From contig NC_064472.1 in assembly GCF_023343835.1 (NCBI RefSeq), positions 11,461,469 to 11,525,468 of the forward strand: a stretch of 64,000 nt of DNA, in the 5' to 3' direction. This DNA comes from Lagopus muta. Taxonomy: Eukaryota > Chordata > Aves > Galliformes > Phasianidae. The translations under genes were made by a program, and so were the position numbers. Positions 51,693 through 61,617 of the stretch are shown piece by piece (within the stretch, counting starts at the first letter, position 1; every line of letters starts with the position of its first letter). The notes under the pieces were generated by a model that saw nothing but the letters and a program-made list of their open reading frames with translations, was not told where the DNA came from and did no database searches.

Positions 51693-51698
51693 AATAAA
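51693..51698 (+). terminator. RAI14: Candidate RAI14 polyadenylation signal AATAAA
   Basis: A canonical AATAAA is followed within about 15 bases by T-rich sequence (TTTTTT, then CTTTTTATG). The resulting 3' UTR of about 1.9 kb is plausible for this gene. Another AATAAA at 51030-51035 is an alternative. Confidence 0.5.
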
Positions 51699-54600
51699 CT
51701 ATTTCCAGTTTTTTCATCCGGGCTCTTTTTATGACTTTAGCTCCTTTTTTTACTGATGGAAATCTTGCTACAGTCACAGCTTTATTGTAGTACGAATGTG
51801 TCCTATGTTCTGTGTTTAAATAATTGTCAGCTGAATTTGCAACTTTGCAATTAACTCTGAGCTGTTGGGTGGAACAGAATCCACTCCAAACCCTGTGCAA
51901 CCAGTTTGGCGGATCGTGCCATGTGTTGCATGGATAGGCTCAGAGCTATCTCTCACATGTGTATCGTGCTTAACTAATACAGTTCTCCCATTCACCACTG
52001 GATGCATTCACAGAATCATGGGTTTTAAAAAGACCTTAGACCAGTGTCAGAAGTGGGTGAGGCCCCCATCTCTCCTGTTCTTTATCACTTGGCACTTCAC
52101 TCAGTACACAGAACTACAGTGGAAGTGTATTTGTGGGCATGTTTGTATGGGTGAGCACATGCGTATCTGTGTATGTGAAATTCTCTTTATTTATCAGGGT
52201 TGACTGTGTGAGTTTTACTCTTTTTATCATCTCTCAAGTTTTATTGGAAAAACTAGTTTTTTCAGTAACTAGCTTGCTAATTGTGTCTTTGTCTCAGGGC
52301 AAGCCACATAAATGGCAGGAATTGTACCATGTTTTGCAGTATCTCGAGGGTCAAGTAGCTCTTTTGACTGTGTACAAAATTTCTCTAAGCTTCTCAGTAG
52401 TGTATTTCCTTTGAACAAGAGTGCTGCAAGTGAGACTGGTGTGCAGAGTAAGTACAGTGAGATCACCTGGCAGGCCAGATTTGAGTCATTTCACATTGTA
52501 TATTAATGATTTAGTTGCTGATTGCTGATGGATTAGTAAGATCACACCTCCCGCTGTGGCGTGGGGCCTGGAGCAGGAGCAGCCTCTGGTGCTTTCAGCT
52601 GTTTGCCACTGCTGGCAGCCCAGCAGCTGCACTGCAGGTCATCATGCGGCGTGTAGAGGAAACGGGTGGGAAAGGTCCTGGAGGAGCTGTGTGTGAGGCA
52701 CAAAGCAGCGCATAGACAGACATGATGTAACCCAGCACAGATTCTGCAGACACAGGCATAAAACTGAGTACTATTTTCCGAACAAATATGAACTGGTGCA
52801 AGGTTTGAAGCCAGATCAGTGGCTTAAATCCTCCGCGTGCTCTGGTTTTGATCTGCCGCATGGAGCAGTAAAAGTGCTCTGCATTTAATGTCAAGCAACA
52901 GATCCAGAGTTTCAACTTTCAATGGTCTTGTTCCCTAAATGTGGGTCAGCAGTTATACTTGTGAGCTCAAGCCAGCCCCTAGCAAAACCTCATAGAAGTG
53001 AATGTCCCGAATTTCTTACATCTGCCTATTTGAATCCATCTGGAAATAAGTAAGAGATACTAAACACAGACTGTAACCATACTTTTTGTTTTCTTTTCAG
53101 GACAATAACAACTCTCTTTTTATGAAAATGATTGTTAATACCATTCTTAGAATTACATGCCGTGGTGAACTACAGCTAGAAGAAATTCAAAGCTGTGATT
53201 TAATGTTTCCCGTATTTGAGGAGGTTCAAGATGTGATTTTTGTAGCTGTAGAAAGCTCCTGCTGGCAAACTGTCTCTGGCAAGTGGAGCACTTTGTCAGA
53301 TATCTGTAAAGGGCTGAGCTGTAATATACCATGGGGCAAAAGGTTTTTTAAGAGAAACAGCAGCCTCTATCTCACCAGTAATTGGATTGTGGGACAGCAT
53401 CTCACTGACATGAGATTTGCCCCTTTGTACAAGTAGTTCAAGTTTGTGCATTTAGTCCTGAATATGCCAAGTCTGTGGTCCCAGCATTGGCTTCAGGAGG
53501 GTACAGTATGTCTGTGATACAGCGTGTGGTTCCTGAAGCATCGTAAGGCAACACATCGTGGTTTACATGCCTTTGGCTGCTCTGGCAGGCCCCTGTTTGA
53601 TGAGTTTAACACAGGTATTTACACAATCATCGATTTTTCAGTCCGTGATTTAAAAACCTTCTCAAATGCTGCTCTGTCCAGGTTCCTGGTGCCGGCCCTC
53701 CCCTTACATTTTCCACCAGCCTGAAATGTTCAGACGGTTGGTAATGGGGCCTCCTACCAGCAGCTGGAGATTGGAAACAGGCACAGCTCACTGACCTCAT
53801 CCCTTCCAGGAGCTCTGCTGCTGGGAGCAGGGCTGCGGGATGGCGACTGCCTCTGGCCGCCCTCGGAGGCGAGCAGCACCCACCCAGCTGTGCCGGCTGC
53901 GGGCTGCTGCTGCCACGTGGCTGCTCTGCCCGTCGAGCTGAACCAAAGCGCTCCCCAGTGGTGGCTGTGCTGGCAGCCCGAGAGCTCATCTAGCACCATC
54001 GTACCCTAACTCAAGTGCCGTGCATGTGCCAAAGCTCTGTCCAAAAGTGCTTGTCTGCTTTTGTATCCTTGAAAAAAAGGCTGGGAAACAAGAAGAGCGC
54101 TGGATTAAGCTGCATTTTCCTAACAAAACCATAGGGTAGAGACAAAGATAAAACTTCTGCTGAGCCCCTTTCAGCTGGAGGAAGGAAGGCACAAAACACA
54201 GAGGTCAGGGCTGCATTTAGCCCTAGAAATGGCTCCTCTGGGTTTTAGCAGCACGGCTCCTGAAGCAGCAGTGCTGTGCTCAGCAGCTTGGCTTGGGCAC
54301 TGCTGGCCAGATATTGCAGAGCTGGGCACGACACAGCTGTGCAGATGTTGCAGAGCTGGTTGTCAGCTGGGAGGCTGCAGTGTGGGGGAAGCAGTGGGGC
54401 TTGCAGCAGATTCTGGAAGCCCTGCAGTACCAGACAGAGGCTGCATGGCACCTGAGTGGTTTTAAATCTGCTGGAGGATATGGAAGTGAGACTCTTCTCC
54501 AGATGCTTTGGCTAATGTGACTTGCATTGTGTTCCTCTACAAATCAGTTTGTCCAACGTGATTTCCAAGCTTGGGCTTGACCTGAAAGGGTCAGTGTGCA

Positions 54601-56127
54601 GCTCTGTGCACCCAGCACCCTTCTGTGCCTCCTTTCCCCAATCCCTCTCTTTGTTGGTTCAGTACACCTCAGCTGCAGCGTCCTGGCATTAACCTGTGCC
54701 TGGCTGCCCTGAGGAGTACGGCCATGGCACAGCCACCACAGCACACGAGCCCAGGCTGTGTCAGGGCTCTTTCCACTGGTGTCCTGCCTGGGTTTTGAAG
54801 CAGCAGATTCTGCAGCTTGGCACACTGTGCCTCATCTCTGCAGCACGAGGGCATATCCTGCAGCAGGGAGAAGGGGCCTCCAAAACCAAGGTCCAGCCCA
54901 TTCCACAGGCAGCAATGGGCAGCACCGCTTGCCTGGAATCACTGGGGCACCCCTGAATTGTGGCTGCTTGCAGGGAATGTGTCACCCAGCGCCATGAAGA
55001 GGTAAAAGCATCCTCAGCTCCTACAGGACAGTCCTAGATCAGTCCTTTCCTCTGTATAGGCAGCCCAGCATTCTGCAGAGTGAGCTTCCAGCAGTGCAAA
55101 CCCCAACCTCACAGCACCTGATGCTTTTCCTCTCAGGAGGCTTCAACATGGGCAGGAGTAGCCTGACCTGGGCCATGAGCGCAGCTCCATGGGAAACACC
55201 TGTGAACCTAAACATTCACTCCTCTGGTCTTGGGACTACACAGATTGTGTGCAAATGGCTAGAAGAAAACCATCTGCTTGAGTGTCTGCTGCTCTTCAAG
55301 CAAGCAGAATCATTGGAGCTTGCTGCTTCTGTTGTCGTATAAAAGCACTATGATCTATTGGTACTTACAGGGTAAAATCCACAATGTACAAATACATAAC
55401 CTAATTCTGTAAATGCAGGGTTTACTTTGATGACTTCTGCTTTCTGCTACTTGCTCATTTTTGGACTAGCCCACTGTCCTATCTGAGCTAGGAGTAGGAG
55501 GCTTCTAAGTTCTTCAGCAGGAGCTTTAACCATCCCTTCTGCCAGGCTCCAGGCAGGGTGCTGGAAAGTCCAGTGCCCAGCTCGTGTGCTTCTGGCAGAG
55601 CTGTTGCCCCACAGGAGCTGACTTGGGCCATGGCTGCTGATGGGCACTGGTATGGGTGGCCACCTCCCTTGCACACAGCAATCTGTTTCTTGCAGCTCTT
55701 TGTCATGGATTTGGGGGAACAGCTTGAAGAATGGCTGAAAAATCTCCAAGGTGGTTTTGTTCATGGAGTCCTGCACCAAAGCATTGTTGGATGAGGTAGT
55801 GAATGCAGAACTAAGATGGAGATGTGAGTCTCCTGGAAGAGGAAGTTGTGCATATGCAGCATATTACAAGAAGACAGCTTTAACGTGTGTGGTAGCTGTG
55901 GCTTTTGGAGATTAATTCTACTTTCTGCTTTTTTTCTGTGTCAAGGCTGAGAAACTGGCAGGGGAATTTAGGAAACAAGACTTGTTATTTTCAATCCCAC
56001 AGCTGTAAAAAAAAGTACATAATATTACCAACTCTATCTCTCTTTACAGATTTCAATCAGCATTATAAACATAAAACACTTCATATCTTCATAAATATAA
56101 TACAGACACTAGAATCAGAATATGCAG
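51699..56127. other. RAI14-RAD1 tail-to-tail intergenic region
   Basis: No gene was recognised. Exon-like pieces are at 52298-52447 and 53101-53436, and 53700-55000 is noticeably GC-rich with loose CAG/CTG-type repetition. A short CR1 tail (-) may lie near 52009-52050. Mammals carry TTC23L at this position, but no TPR-like helix pairs appear in any frame I read. Confidence 0.5.
53101..53436 (+). CDS. Unrecognised exon-like open frame, doubtful
   Basis: A strong acceptor (TTTGTTTTCTTTTCAG) is followed by 111 open codons ending in TAG, beginning DNNNSLFMKMIVNTILRITC. I do not recognise the family, and no domain, signal peptide or membrane segment is clear. A neighbouring splice-bounded block at 52298-52447 does not join to it in frame. 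It could be a terminal exon of an uncharacterised transcript, a decayed gene, or chance; ORFs of about 100 codons also occur by chance elsewhere in this window. Confidence 0.2.
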   Translation, partial: DNNNSLFMKMIVNTILRITCRGELQLEEIQSCDLMFPVFEEVQDVIFVAVESSCWQTVSGKWSTLSDICKGLSCNIPWGKRFFKRNSSLYLTSNWIVGQHLTDMRFAPLYK

Positions 56128-56311
56128 CTACAATTCTGCTTCAGTGATTTCCTCATTGGGGCAACAGTAGTATTCTACAAAACAGATCTGTCCATCTTCA
56201 TTCCTGATCATATACTGCAGTGAAAGAAATCCTCGGTTATCTGTTCGAATTGAGACTTTACAAGATAAAGCCAGTGCCTTTGTAGATGGTTTAAGCAAAG
56301 AAATCTTGTAC
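56128..56311 (-). CDS. RAD1: RAD1 exon 5 with stop
   Basis: Reads [20 protein letters not shown], then [20 protein letters not shown] and [20 protein letters not shown], then stop. The acceptor is CCCCTACAG. No canonical AATAAA was recognised just downstream on this strand, so the transcript end is left open. Confidence 0.96.
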
Positions 56312-59300
56312 CTGTAGGGGAGAAAAATGGCATTCAAAAAAAGCACATAAGGAGTAGCTGAAACACTATCCCCAGCTAAACTCACTAGAATGACTACAAG
56401 ATAATTAGCATCACACTGTGTTAACCTTTTCATGGTAACTTCATCAGTTAGATATTGCTATCACTTAGCTTTTGATCAGACACAGAATTTTACTGAAGTA
56501 ACACAAAGTCAGCTTTTTTCAATTTCTATCGCAAATGAATGAGCTGCTACAGAGTGCACTGAGCATGGACTTACTGACCTGTTTGTCTGAGTTTGGTTAC
56601 AGTGGAATGCTTCCATTAAATCTGAATCCTTGGGATAGTCCAGATGTGCATTTCCTGCATTTCCAAAAGTGGATAACCTGCAAGACAAAAGGCACCATCC
56701 CATAACAACTGGTAGCAGCTACAAAAAAATCATAGAACTGACTGGGATCTAGTTCCAGCCCATCTGCTATTGGACACCTCCCACTATACCAGGATGCTCA
56801 CAGCTCCATCCAGCCTGGTCTTGAATGCTTCCAGGGAGGGCACATCCATAACCTCTGTTACAGGTTGCTGAACAGGGCAACCTGTTCCAGTTTGTCAACA
56901 CCCTCACAGTAAAGAATTTCTTCTTAATATCTAATCTAAATCTATCCTCTTCCCTCTTAAAGGTACTTCCCCTCATCTCACTGCTACACACTGTATAAAA
57001 AGTCCCTCCACAACTTTTGTGTAGGCCCCCTTCAGGTACTGCAAGGCCACTACAAAGAACCCCAAGAGACTTTTCCAGGCTCAAGATTCCCAGCTCTCTC
57101 AGCCTTTCCCTGTAGGGGAGGTGCATGTCCTTGTGTTGAGGGCCTCAGAACTGGATGCAGTTCTCCAGGTGGGGTCTCATGAGAGCAGTGTAGAGGGACA
57201 GAATCACCTCCCTCAACCTGCTGGTCATGCTTCCCATGATGCAACCCAAGATACAGTTGGCCTTCTGGGCTGCAAGCACACACTGCCATCTCATGCTGAG
57301 TCTTTCATCAACCAACATCCCCAGATTCTAATTCTCTTAAGGACTTCTCCTAAAAATCTGTCAGAAGCAGTCAGCTTGCGTATTACTACAGCTATTTTAC
57401 AAAACACTATCATTTGTTTCGCTTTATTTAACTAAAAATGCTAAACTGCAACCATTCGAATCCTTTAGCAGGTTGGCAATGTATTCCTCATTATGTTAAT
57501 GAGATTATATACTGTGATTTGCTATGTTCAGTACATTTCTCCTTGAAATGACCTAATACTCTGTAAGAGCTCCCTCCTCTTCATCCTGTATACTTCCAGT
57601 CCTTACCCAGGGAAATGCAAAAAGGAAAAGCAGGAACATTTGAGTTGAAAACATAGTTTCCAGTACCTGAAATATGGTTTATCTGGAGACATGGTAATCT
57701 GCAGAACTTCACTGGTCATATCAAGTTCAGAAAATGCTTCTCGCAGCCCCTCTGACTGCAGGATAATTTTATTGATGACGTTGGTACTGCAGAAATTGAA
57801 GTCTAACAAGTCCTCAGGCTCTTGAGTGTTAATTCTGCACACTGTCACTACTCCTCCTTCTTCTAAGAACAACATCAAGGGATTGCCATAACCACGGTAG
57901 CACATCCGAAGAGCTGTTGATGTTCCTGAAAAGGGGAACAAAATACTTGTTCAGAGAATGTCCACTAGGGCATCTGGTCACTTCAGGAAATTCAGGTTTT
58001 CCTGTCATGCAGCACACCCAAACAAAAGTTAACACAGCTTGGCCTGCACTATGGTTGTATCCTCCTTTCATTAAACATCTGAATGTTTAGGTTACTAAGA
58101 TCACAGTGCAGTTCAGCACAGTTGGTTTAGGTCTTTAGGTCAGAGTCACAATAGGAACAGCAGAGGAATCTGGAGTTCAACTACTGGAGTTCAGCTCCAG
58201 TAATAAAGCAGCATAAGAAAGCCCGCATCCTTTCACTCTACTCCACATGAGTATACAGTGCATCCCAAAGGACCCACACAGCTGAGCTAACTTGTAACTA
58301 TCTTTGCTTGTGAAAACTTCTTTTTGAACATTCCTTAAGTAAGGAGAAGAATAAACTTCCAGAAAATAAAATTTCCCTAATTTTTTTAAAGCATTGTAAT
58401 TCTTTATAAAGCAATGTACATAGCTGTGAAGGCAATTTCCCATATTAGGGGGGAGATTTAGGTTAGATGTAAGGAAGAAATTCTTTACTCAGAGGGCAGT
58501 GAGGCGCTGGTGCTGTGGTGCCCCATCCCTGGAGGCACGCAAGGCTGGGTTGGATGGGGCTCTGGGCAGCCTGAGCTGGTGGGGGCAACCAGCCCATGGC
58601 AGGCCATTAAAACTGGGTGATTTTATAAGTCCCTGCCATCCTACACCATTTTGTGATTCTGTAATCTAACAAACATTTGGATTTCGTAATTTGCACATTT
58701 AATCAACAAGTTCAGAAGTGCTCTGTTCACCCAAGAAGGATGCACTGGGGCTAAGATGGTTTACTTACAGTACCTGAAGTGCTATCCAATTCAGGCAGAT
58801 TTCTTGCAAGACCTTGGGAAAGTAATAGGCCTCAGTACCTTATCTGCACACTGGAGATAAATATTCACAAAGCATAACGCAGGGGTATCGGTCAGAGGGG
58901 AGTGACAGTGACACACAACAGATACTGCTTTGGGAGCAAGAGCACAGTGAACTGATGCTCCTACCTGGAACTGCTGCAGGCCTCTTTAAGCCCACTAAAT
59001 CTGCACCAGAACATTTCCTAACTCACAAACACCCCTGGTAATGTTTTTCAGGCTTCAGGATATTCCAGGGTTGCACAAGCCATAGAAATAATAGAAAGCA
59101 GAGCACATTTACTACTGAGTTGAGACACCATTTTTAATTTTAAGAAATTCCAAGTTGTATTCCAAGCTCTCTCTCAGTGTGACTACTTCTACGGTTCACA
59201 GCAATGGGACACTTGATCAACAAGTTCTGGAGTGCAATGGAACCTGCTTATGGGTGAGAGCTTCCACCCTCAGAAGAGCTTGAGGTGAAGAAGTCAGAAG

Positions 59301-61305
59301 TTTTGCTAAGACTGGATAGCTCCCGATGGATAAGCACAGGTTTCACTGTGTGATTACAGGTTATACATACATATGGTCAAGGTATGCACTGTACCTGGCA
59401 AAGAACTGGCACCAAAAATGGTCAAGCAGTCAAGAAGAACAGCCAAATTGATTCGGAACACCACTGATTCTTCCTGAACATGAAATTCCTGAAAAATTTC
59501 TGCCTTTGGGAGAAAAGAGATGGAGACAGTGAAGCTTTTGCAATTACTTTACAGTTCACTCATGTCTTACATTTTCAGAGACCACTGTAACATGCAGTAT
59601 TTTCTACACATAACACAGTAACCACTGAAAAAAAAAATCAGTCTTTATCCTCAAAAAACAGTATAATAAATCAAATCACAGTTTAAATAAAGTAGTAATG
59701 TATAACCAAGAACACATTAGCACTTTTTTATTACAGATTAAAACAAACTACGAGCAGTAAAGCCTATAGCTGCCTACATTCACCTCCCTGCTTTCTGTGT
59801 GCCTTAGCATAGCTTCTAAGAGGATCTGCTCCATGATCCTTCCTGGCACAGAGCTGAGACTCACAGGATGGACTCTCTTCCAAAAGCTGCTCAAATGACT
59901 GTTCGTTTGTTTTTTGCCCCAATACTCTCTTCTGGTAACTAACACAAAGCAGCTGATTCCCAGCAACATATTGAGCAGCAGGCATAGTGAATTCACCTAA
60001 AATGTCAACACTCTCAGAGGAACGCACTTGTGAAACTAAGAATGGCATTGCCACAAGGAGCCATTGGCTTAACAAGTTTAAAGGATGCAAGAAAGCACGT
60101 ATGAATAAATCAGTCAGTGAGTTTGGTATTTCAGCCCTGTGACAACTTGAGCCTCTGTCAAGAAGAGCAACAAGGCTGCTGAAGAGTCTAGAAAACAAGA
60201 CTTATGAGGAGTGGGGTTGTTTAGTCTGCAGAAAAGCAGACTGAGGGGAGATCTCTTCAATCTCTTTTAACTAACTACCTGAACACAATCACAGTGATGG
60301 AGGAACACAATCACAGTGATGGAGGTGTTTGTCACTTCTCTTAGGTACAAGTGATAAGGCACAAGGAAATGATATCAAGTTGCACAAGGAGAGGCTTAGA
60401 TTGGATATGAGGAAGAATCTCTTCCACGAGAGGGTGGTCAAGCATTGGAATAGGCTGTTCATCGCAGTGGTGGAGGTGCTTAAGAAACATATGGCAATGG
60501 CATTAGAAGACCTGGGTTAATGGTGAAACTCAGGAGGTCAGGTTGATGGCTGGTCTAAGCACAGAATCATGAAAGTTGGAAAAGACTGCTGAGATCATCC
60601 AGTCCAACCATACCCCACCATACTCCTTAAACCACATGCTTCAGTGCTACATCTTCTCATTTCTTGAATGCCTCGAGGGATGATGACTTCACTTCTCTGG
60701 ACGGCCTGTTCCGATACCTCACCATTCTTTCTAAGTTTTTCCTTATGTCCAACGTGAACCTCCCCTGGCACAACTTGAGGCCATTACCTCTCACTCTATC
60801 AAGGTTCTTTCCAACATGAATGACTTTATGATCTGTCCTCAGCAGGGTTTGGCACTAGGTGATCTGTAAGATTCCACCTCCAAACACTACACAATTCTGT
60901 TAATGGCCACATTCTGATCACTGCGTCTTCCTCACATCAGCTTCTGCAACAATTCCATGACTGTACTAAAGCTTCCCCTTCCCCACAGATAATCTTCTGC
61001 ACACCAATTCTACCACATAATTTGAGTTTTCAAGTCCATAACGCCGCTGCCAGCCCCTTCTCACCGTTAACCACAGCCTCACCGGAAACAGCTCAGCCTG
61101 TAGCCCCTACCTGGATAAAAGCATTGGCCTGAATGCATTTAGCATCCTCCACGGTCACCCGAAGGCCGTTGGCCGTGGCGAAGCAAGTGGCATGATCCTG
61201 GAAGTGGACGGCCCTGAGGAGGCTGGACAAATTGCGGGCGTTGTCCAGGCTGGCTGTCAGGACATATTGCTCACCACTGGCAGGCGACTGTGTGGTAAAA
61301 GGCAT
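56128..61305 (-). CDS. RAD1: RAD1 checkpoint clamp component, complete, five exons
   Basis: Five exons on the minus strand join to 282 codons including stop: 281 residues against 282 in human. RAD1 forms the ring-shaped RAD9-RAD1-HUS1 (9-1-1) clamp, a PCNA-like trimer loaded at damaged DNA that activates ATR signalling in the nucleus. Visible family blocks are [26 protein letters not shown] and QANAFIQ (exon 1), [10 protein letters not shown] (exon 2), [21 protein letters not shown] and [17 protein letters not shown] (exon 3), [14 protein letters not shown] (exon 4), and [11 protein letters not shown] with FVEYYCCP (exon 5). The start at 61305 was chosen because the family begins MP..TQ there with G at -3; an in-frame ATG at 61389 would add 28 residues unlike any RAD1. 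It is convergent with RAI14 and divergent from BRIX1. No break is seen. Introns carry several CR1 pieces. Confidence 0.97.
56579..56677 (-). CDS. RAD1: RAD1 exon 4
   Basis: Reads [20 protein letters not shown] and then [12 protein letters not shown], starting and ending inside Arg codons. The acceptor is TCTTGCAG and the donor GTCAGT. Confidence 0.96.
56728..57335 (-). mobile_element. CR1 LINE in RAD1 intron 3
   Basis: About 600 bases of inverted CR1 from an AATCATAGAACTGACTGGGA tail through TTCCAGGGAGGGCACATCCA to the AGCACACACTGCCATCTCAT region. Same strand as RAD1 transcription. Confidence 0.92.
57667..57925 (-). CDS. RAD1: RAD1 exon 3
   Basis: The largest exon runs from [14 protein letters not shown] to SPDKPYF plus two bases. 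It is nearly identical to mammalian RAD1. The acceptor is CTTTTCAG and the donor GTACTG. Confidence 0.96.
57926..59394 (-). other. RAD1: RAD1 intron 2
   Basis: Holds one + strand CR1 end (58447-58668). The rest shows nothing identifiable. Confidence 0.8.
58447..58668 (+). mobile_element. CR1 LINE 3' end in RAD1 intron 2
   Basis: Starts AGGGGGGAGATTTAGGTTAG and ends CATTTTGTGATTCTGTAATC. About 220 bases, carrying a small internal deletion compared with the other copies (no GGAACAGGTTGCCCA block). Confidence 0.9.
59395..59503 (-). CDS. RAD1: RAD1 exon 2
   Basis: Reads [20 protein letters not shown] and then [16 protein letters not shown] plus one base. The acceptor is CCCAAAG and the donor GTACAG. 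It was found only by family match because it lacks an ATG-initiated frame. Confidence 0.95.
59760..59900 (-). mobile_element. CR1 reverse-transcriptase fragment in RAD1 intron 1
   Basis: The minus strand reads [20 protein letters not shown] and then LRHTESREV, a well-known stretch of CR1 ORF2 reverse transcriptase. There is no 3' tail, so this is an internal piece. Confidence 0.85.
60160..60556 (+). mobile_element. CR1 LINE fragment (left part) in RAD1 intron 1
   Basis: Matches the CR1 3' region from GAGCAACAAGGCTGCTGAAG to GGTCAGGTTGATGGCTGG, where the terminal tail should follow but an inverted copy begins instead. Contains a 22-base perfect tandem duplication. Confidence 0.88.
60281..60324 (+). 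repeat. 22-bp perfect tandem duplication
   Basis: The unit starts GAACACAATCACAGTGATGG and is repeated twice without mismatch, inside a CR1 copy. Confidence 0.95.
60559..60812 (-). mobile_element. CR1 LINE 3' end, inverted, next to or inside another CR1
   Basis: Begins with CACAGAATCATGAAAGTTGG and extends about 250 bases through CACTTCTCTGGACGGCCTGT. Abuts the + strand copy on its left. Confidence 0.88.
60820..60903 (+). mobile_element. CR1 3' tail in RAD1 intron 1
   Basis: GGTTTGGCACTAGGTGATCT and the end ACACAATTCTGTTAATGG look like a CR1 3' end in + orientation, perhaps the displaced end of the copy at 60160. Confidence 0.6.
61111..61305 (-). CDS. RAD1: RAD1 exon 1 (coding part)
   Basis: Codes for 65 residues from [10 protein letters not shown] to [14 protein letters not shown] end (actual end CIQANAFIQ), phase 0. 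The minus-strand donor is GTAGGG. It lies in GC-rich promoter-proximal sequence. Confidence 0.96.
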
Positions 61306-61464
61306 GGCGGGCCCCGGCGGAGCCCGGCTGGGTCTGATGAGGCCTAGCGAAGCCTGACGGGGCCTACAGAGGGCCGGAAGCCACGGCAATCAGCGGCGCG
61401 GGCACTTCCGGTAGCGCGGGGAGCGGACGGAAGTGCGAGCGGCGCACGGCGCGGTGCTTCTAAG
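61306..61464. promoter_or_regulatory. Bidirectional RAD1/BRIX1 promoter interval
   Basis: Only 159 bases separate the two divergent start codons. The interval is GC- and CpG-rich with no TATA box. It contains CACTTCCGG at 61403-61411 and CGGAAGTG at 61428-61435, two ETS-family (GABPA-like) motifs in opposite orientations. The CpG-rich zone continues about 200 bases into each gene. Shared control of both genes is inferred from this geometry. Confidence 0.8.
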
Positions 61465-61471
61465 ATGGCGG
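61459..61471 (+). promoter_or_regulatory. YY1-type motif over the BRIX1 start codon
   Basis: AAGATGGCGGC overlaps the BRIX1 ATG, a position at which YY1 motifs commonly occur in housekeeping genes. The same bases give a strong Kozak context (A at -3, G at +4). Assignment rests on motif match only. Confidence 0.45.
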
Positions 61472-61617
61472 CGGCCAAGAGGAAGCGTGAGCTGGTGGCT
61501 GATGGCCGGCCGAAGAAGCGAGCGAAAGGATCTCAGACCAGATCCGAGCCGGCCGCTAAGGCTGGACCGGAGGGAGCGGCCCCGGGGGAGTACAGCATCC
61601 CGGCGCCCGTCTCTCAG
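61465..61617 (+). CDS. BRIX1: BRIX1 exon 1
   Basis: Starts MAAAKRKRELVADGRPKKRA and ends IPAPVSQ, 51 codons, phase 0. The basic tail is poorly conserved in sequence but similar in length to human. The donor is GTAGCG. Confidence 0.94.

Larger units (their letters stand above)
49788..51698 (+). other. RAI14: Probable RAI14 3' UTR
   Basis: About 1.9 kb of AT-rich sequence with no coding signal follows the stop codon and ends at an AATAAA. No CR1 copy was noticed in it, unlike most stretches of this size nearby. The transcript end is inferred; a shorter end is also possible at the earlier AATAAA near 51030. Confidence 0.6.
59504..61110 (-). other. RAD1: RAD1 intron 1
   Basis: Nearly half is CR1-derived: an RT fragment near 59760-59900 and a three-part cluster at 60160-60903. 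No other feature was seen. Confidence 0.8.

Noticed and set aside
54229..55342. Cluster of overlapping open frames on both strands
   Set aside because: High GC content suppresses stop codons; the frames overlap in many phases with no splice structure or recognisable domain.
60281..60324. CRISPR-like or satellite array
   Set aside because: Only two adjacent units without spacers in vertebrate LINE sequence.
61306..61389. Upstream in-frame ATG extending RAD1 by 28 residues
   Set aside because: The extra residues are Pro/Ala/Arg-rich promoter sequence; RAD1 proteins start MP..TQ at the ATG at 61305, which has G at -3.
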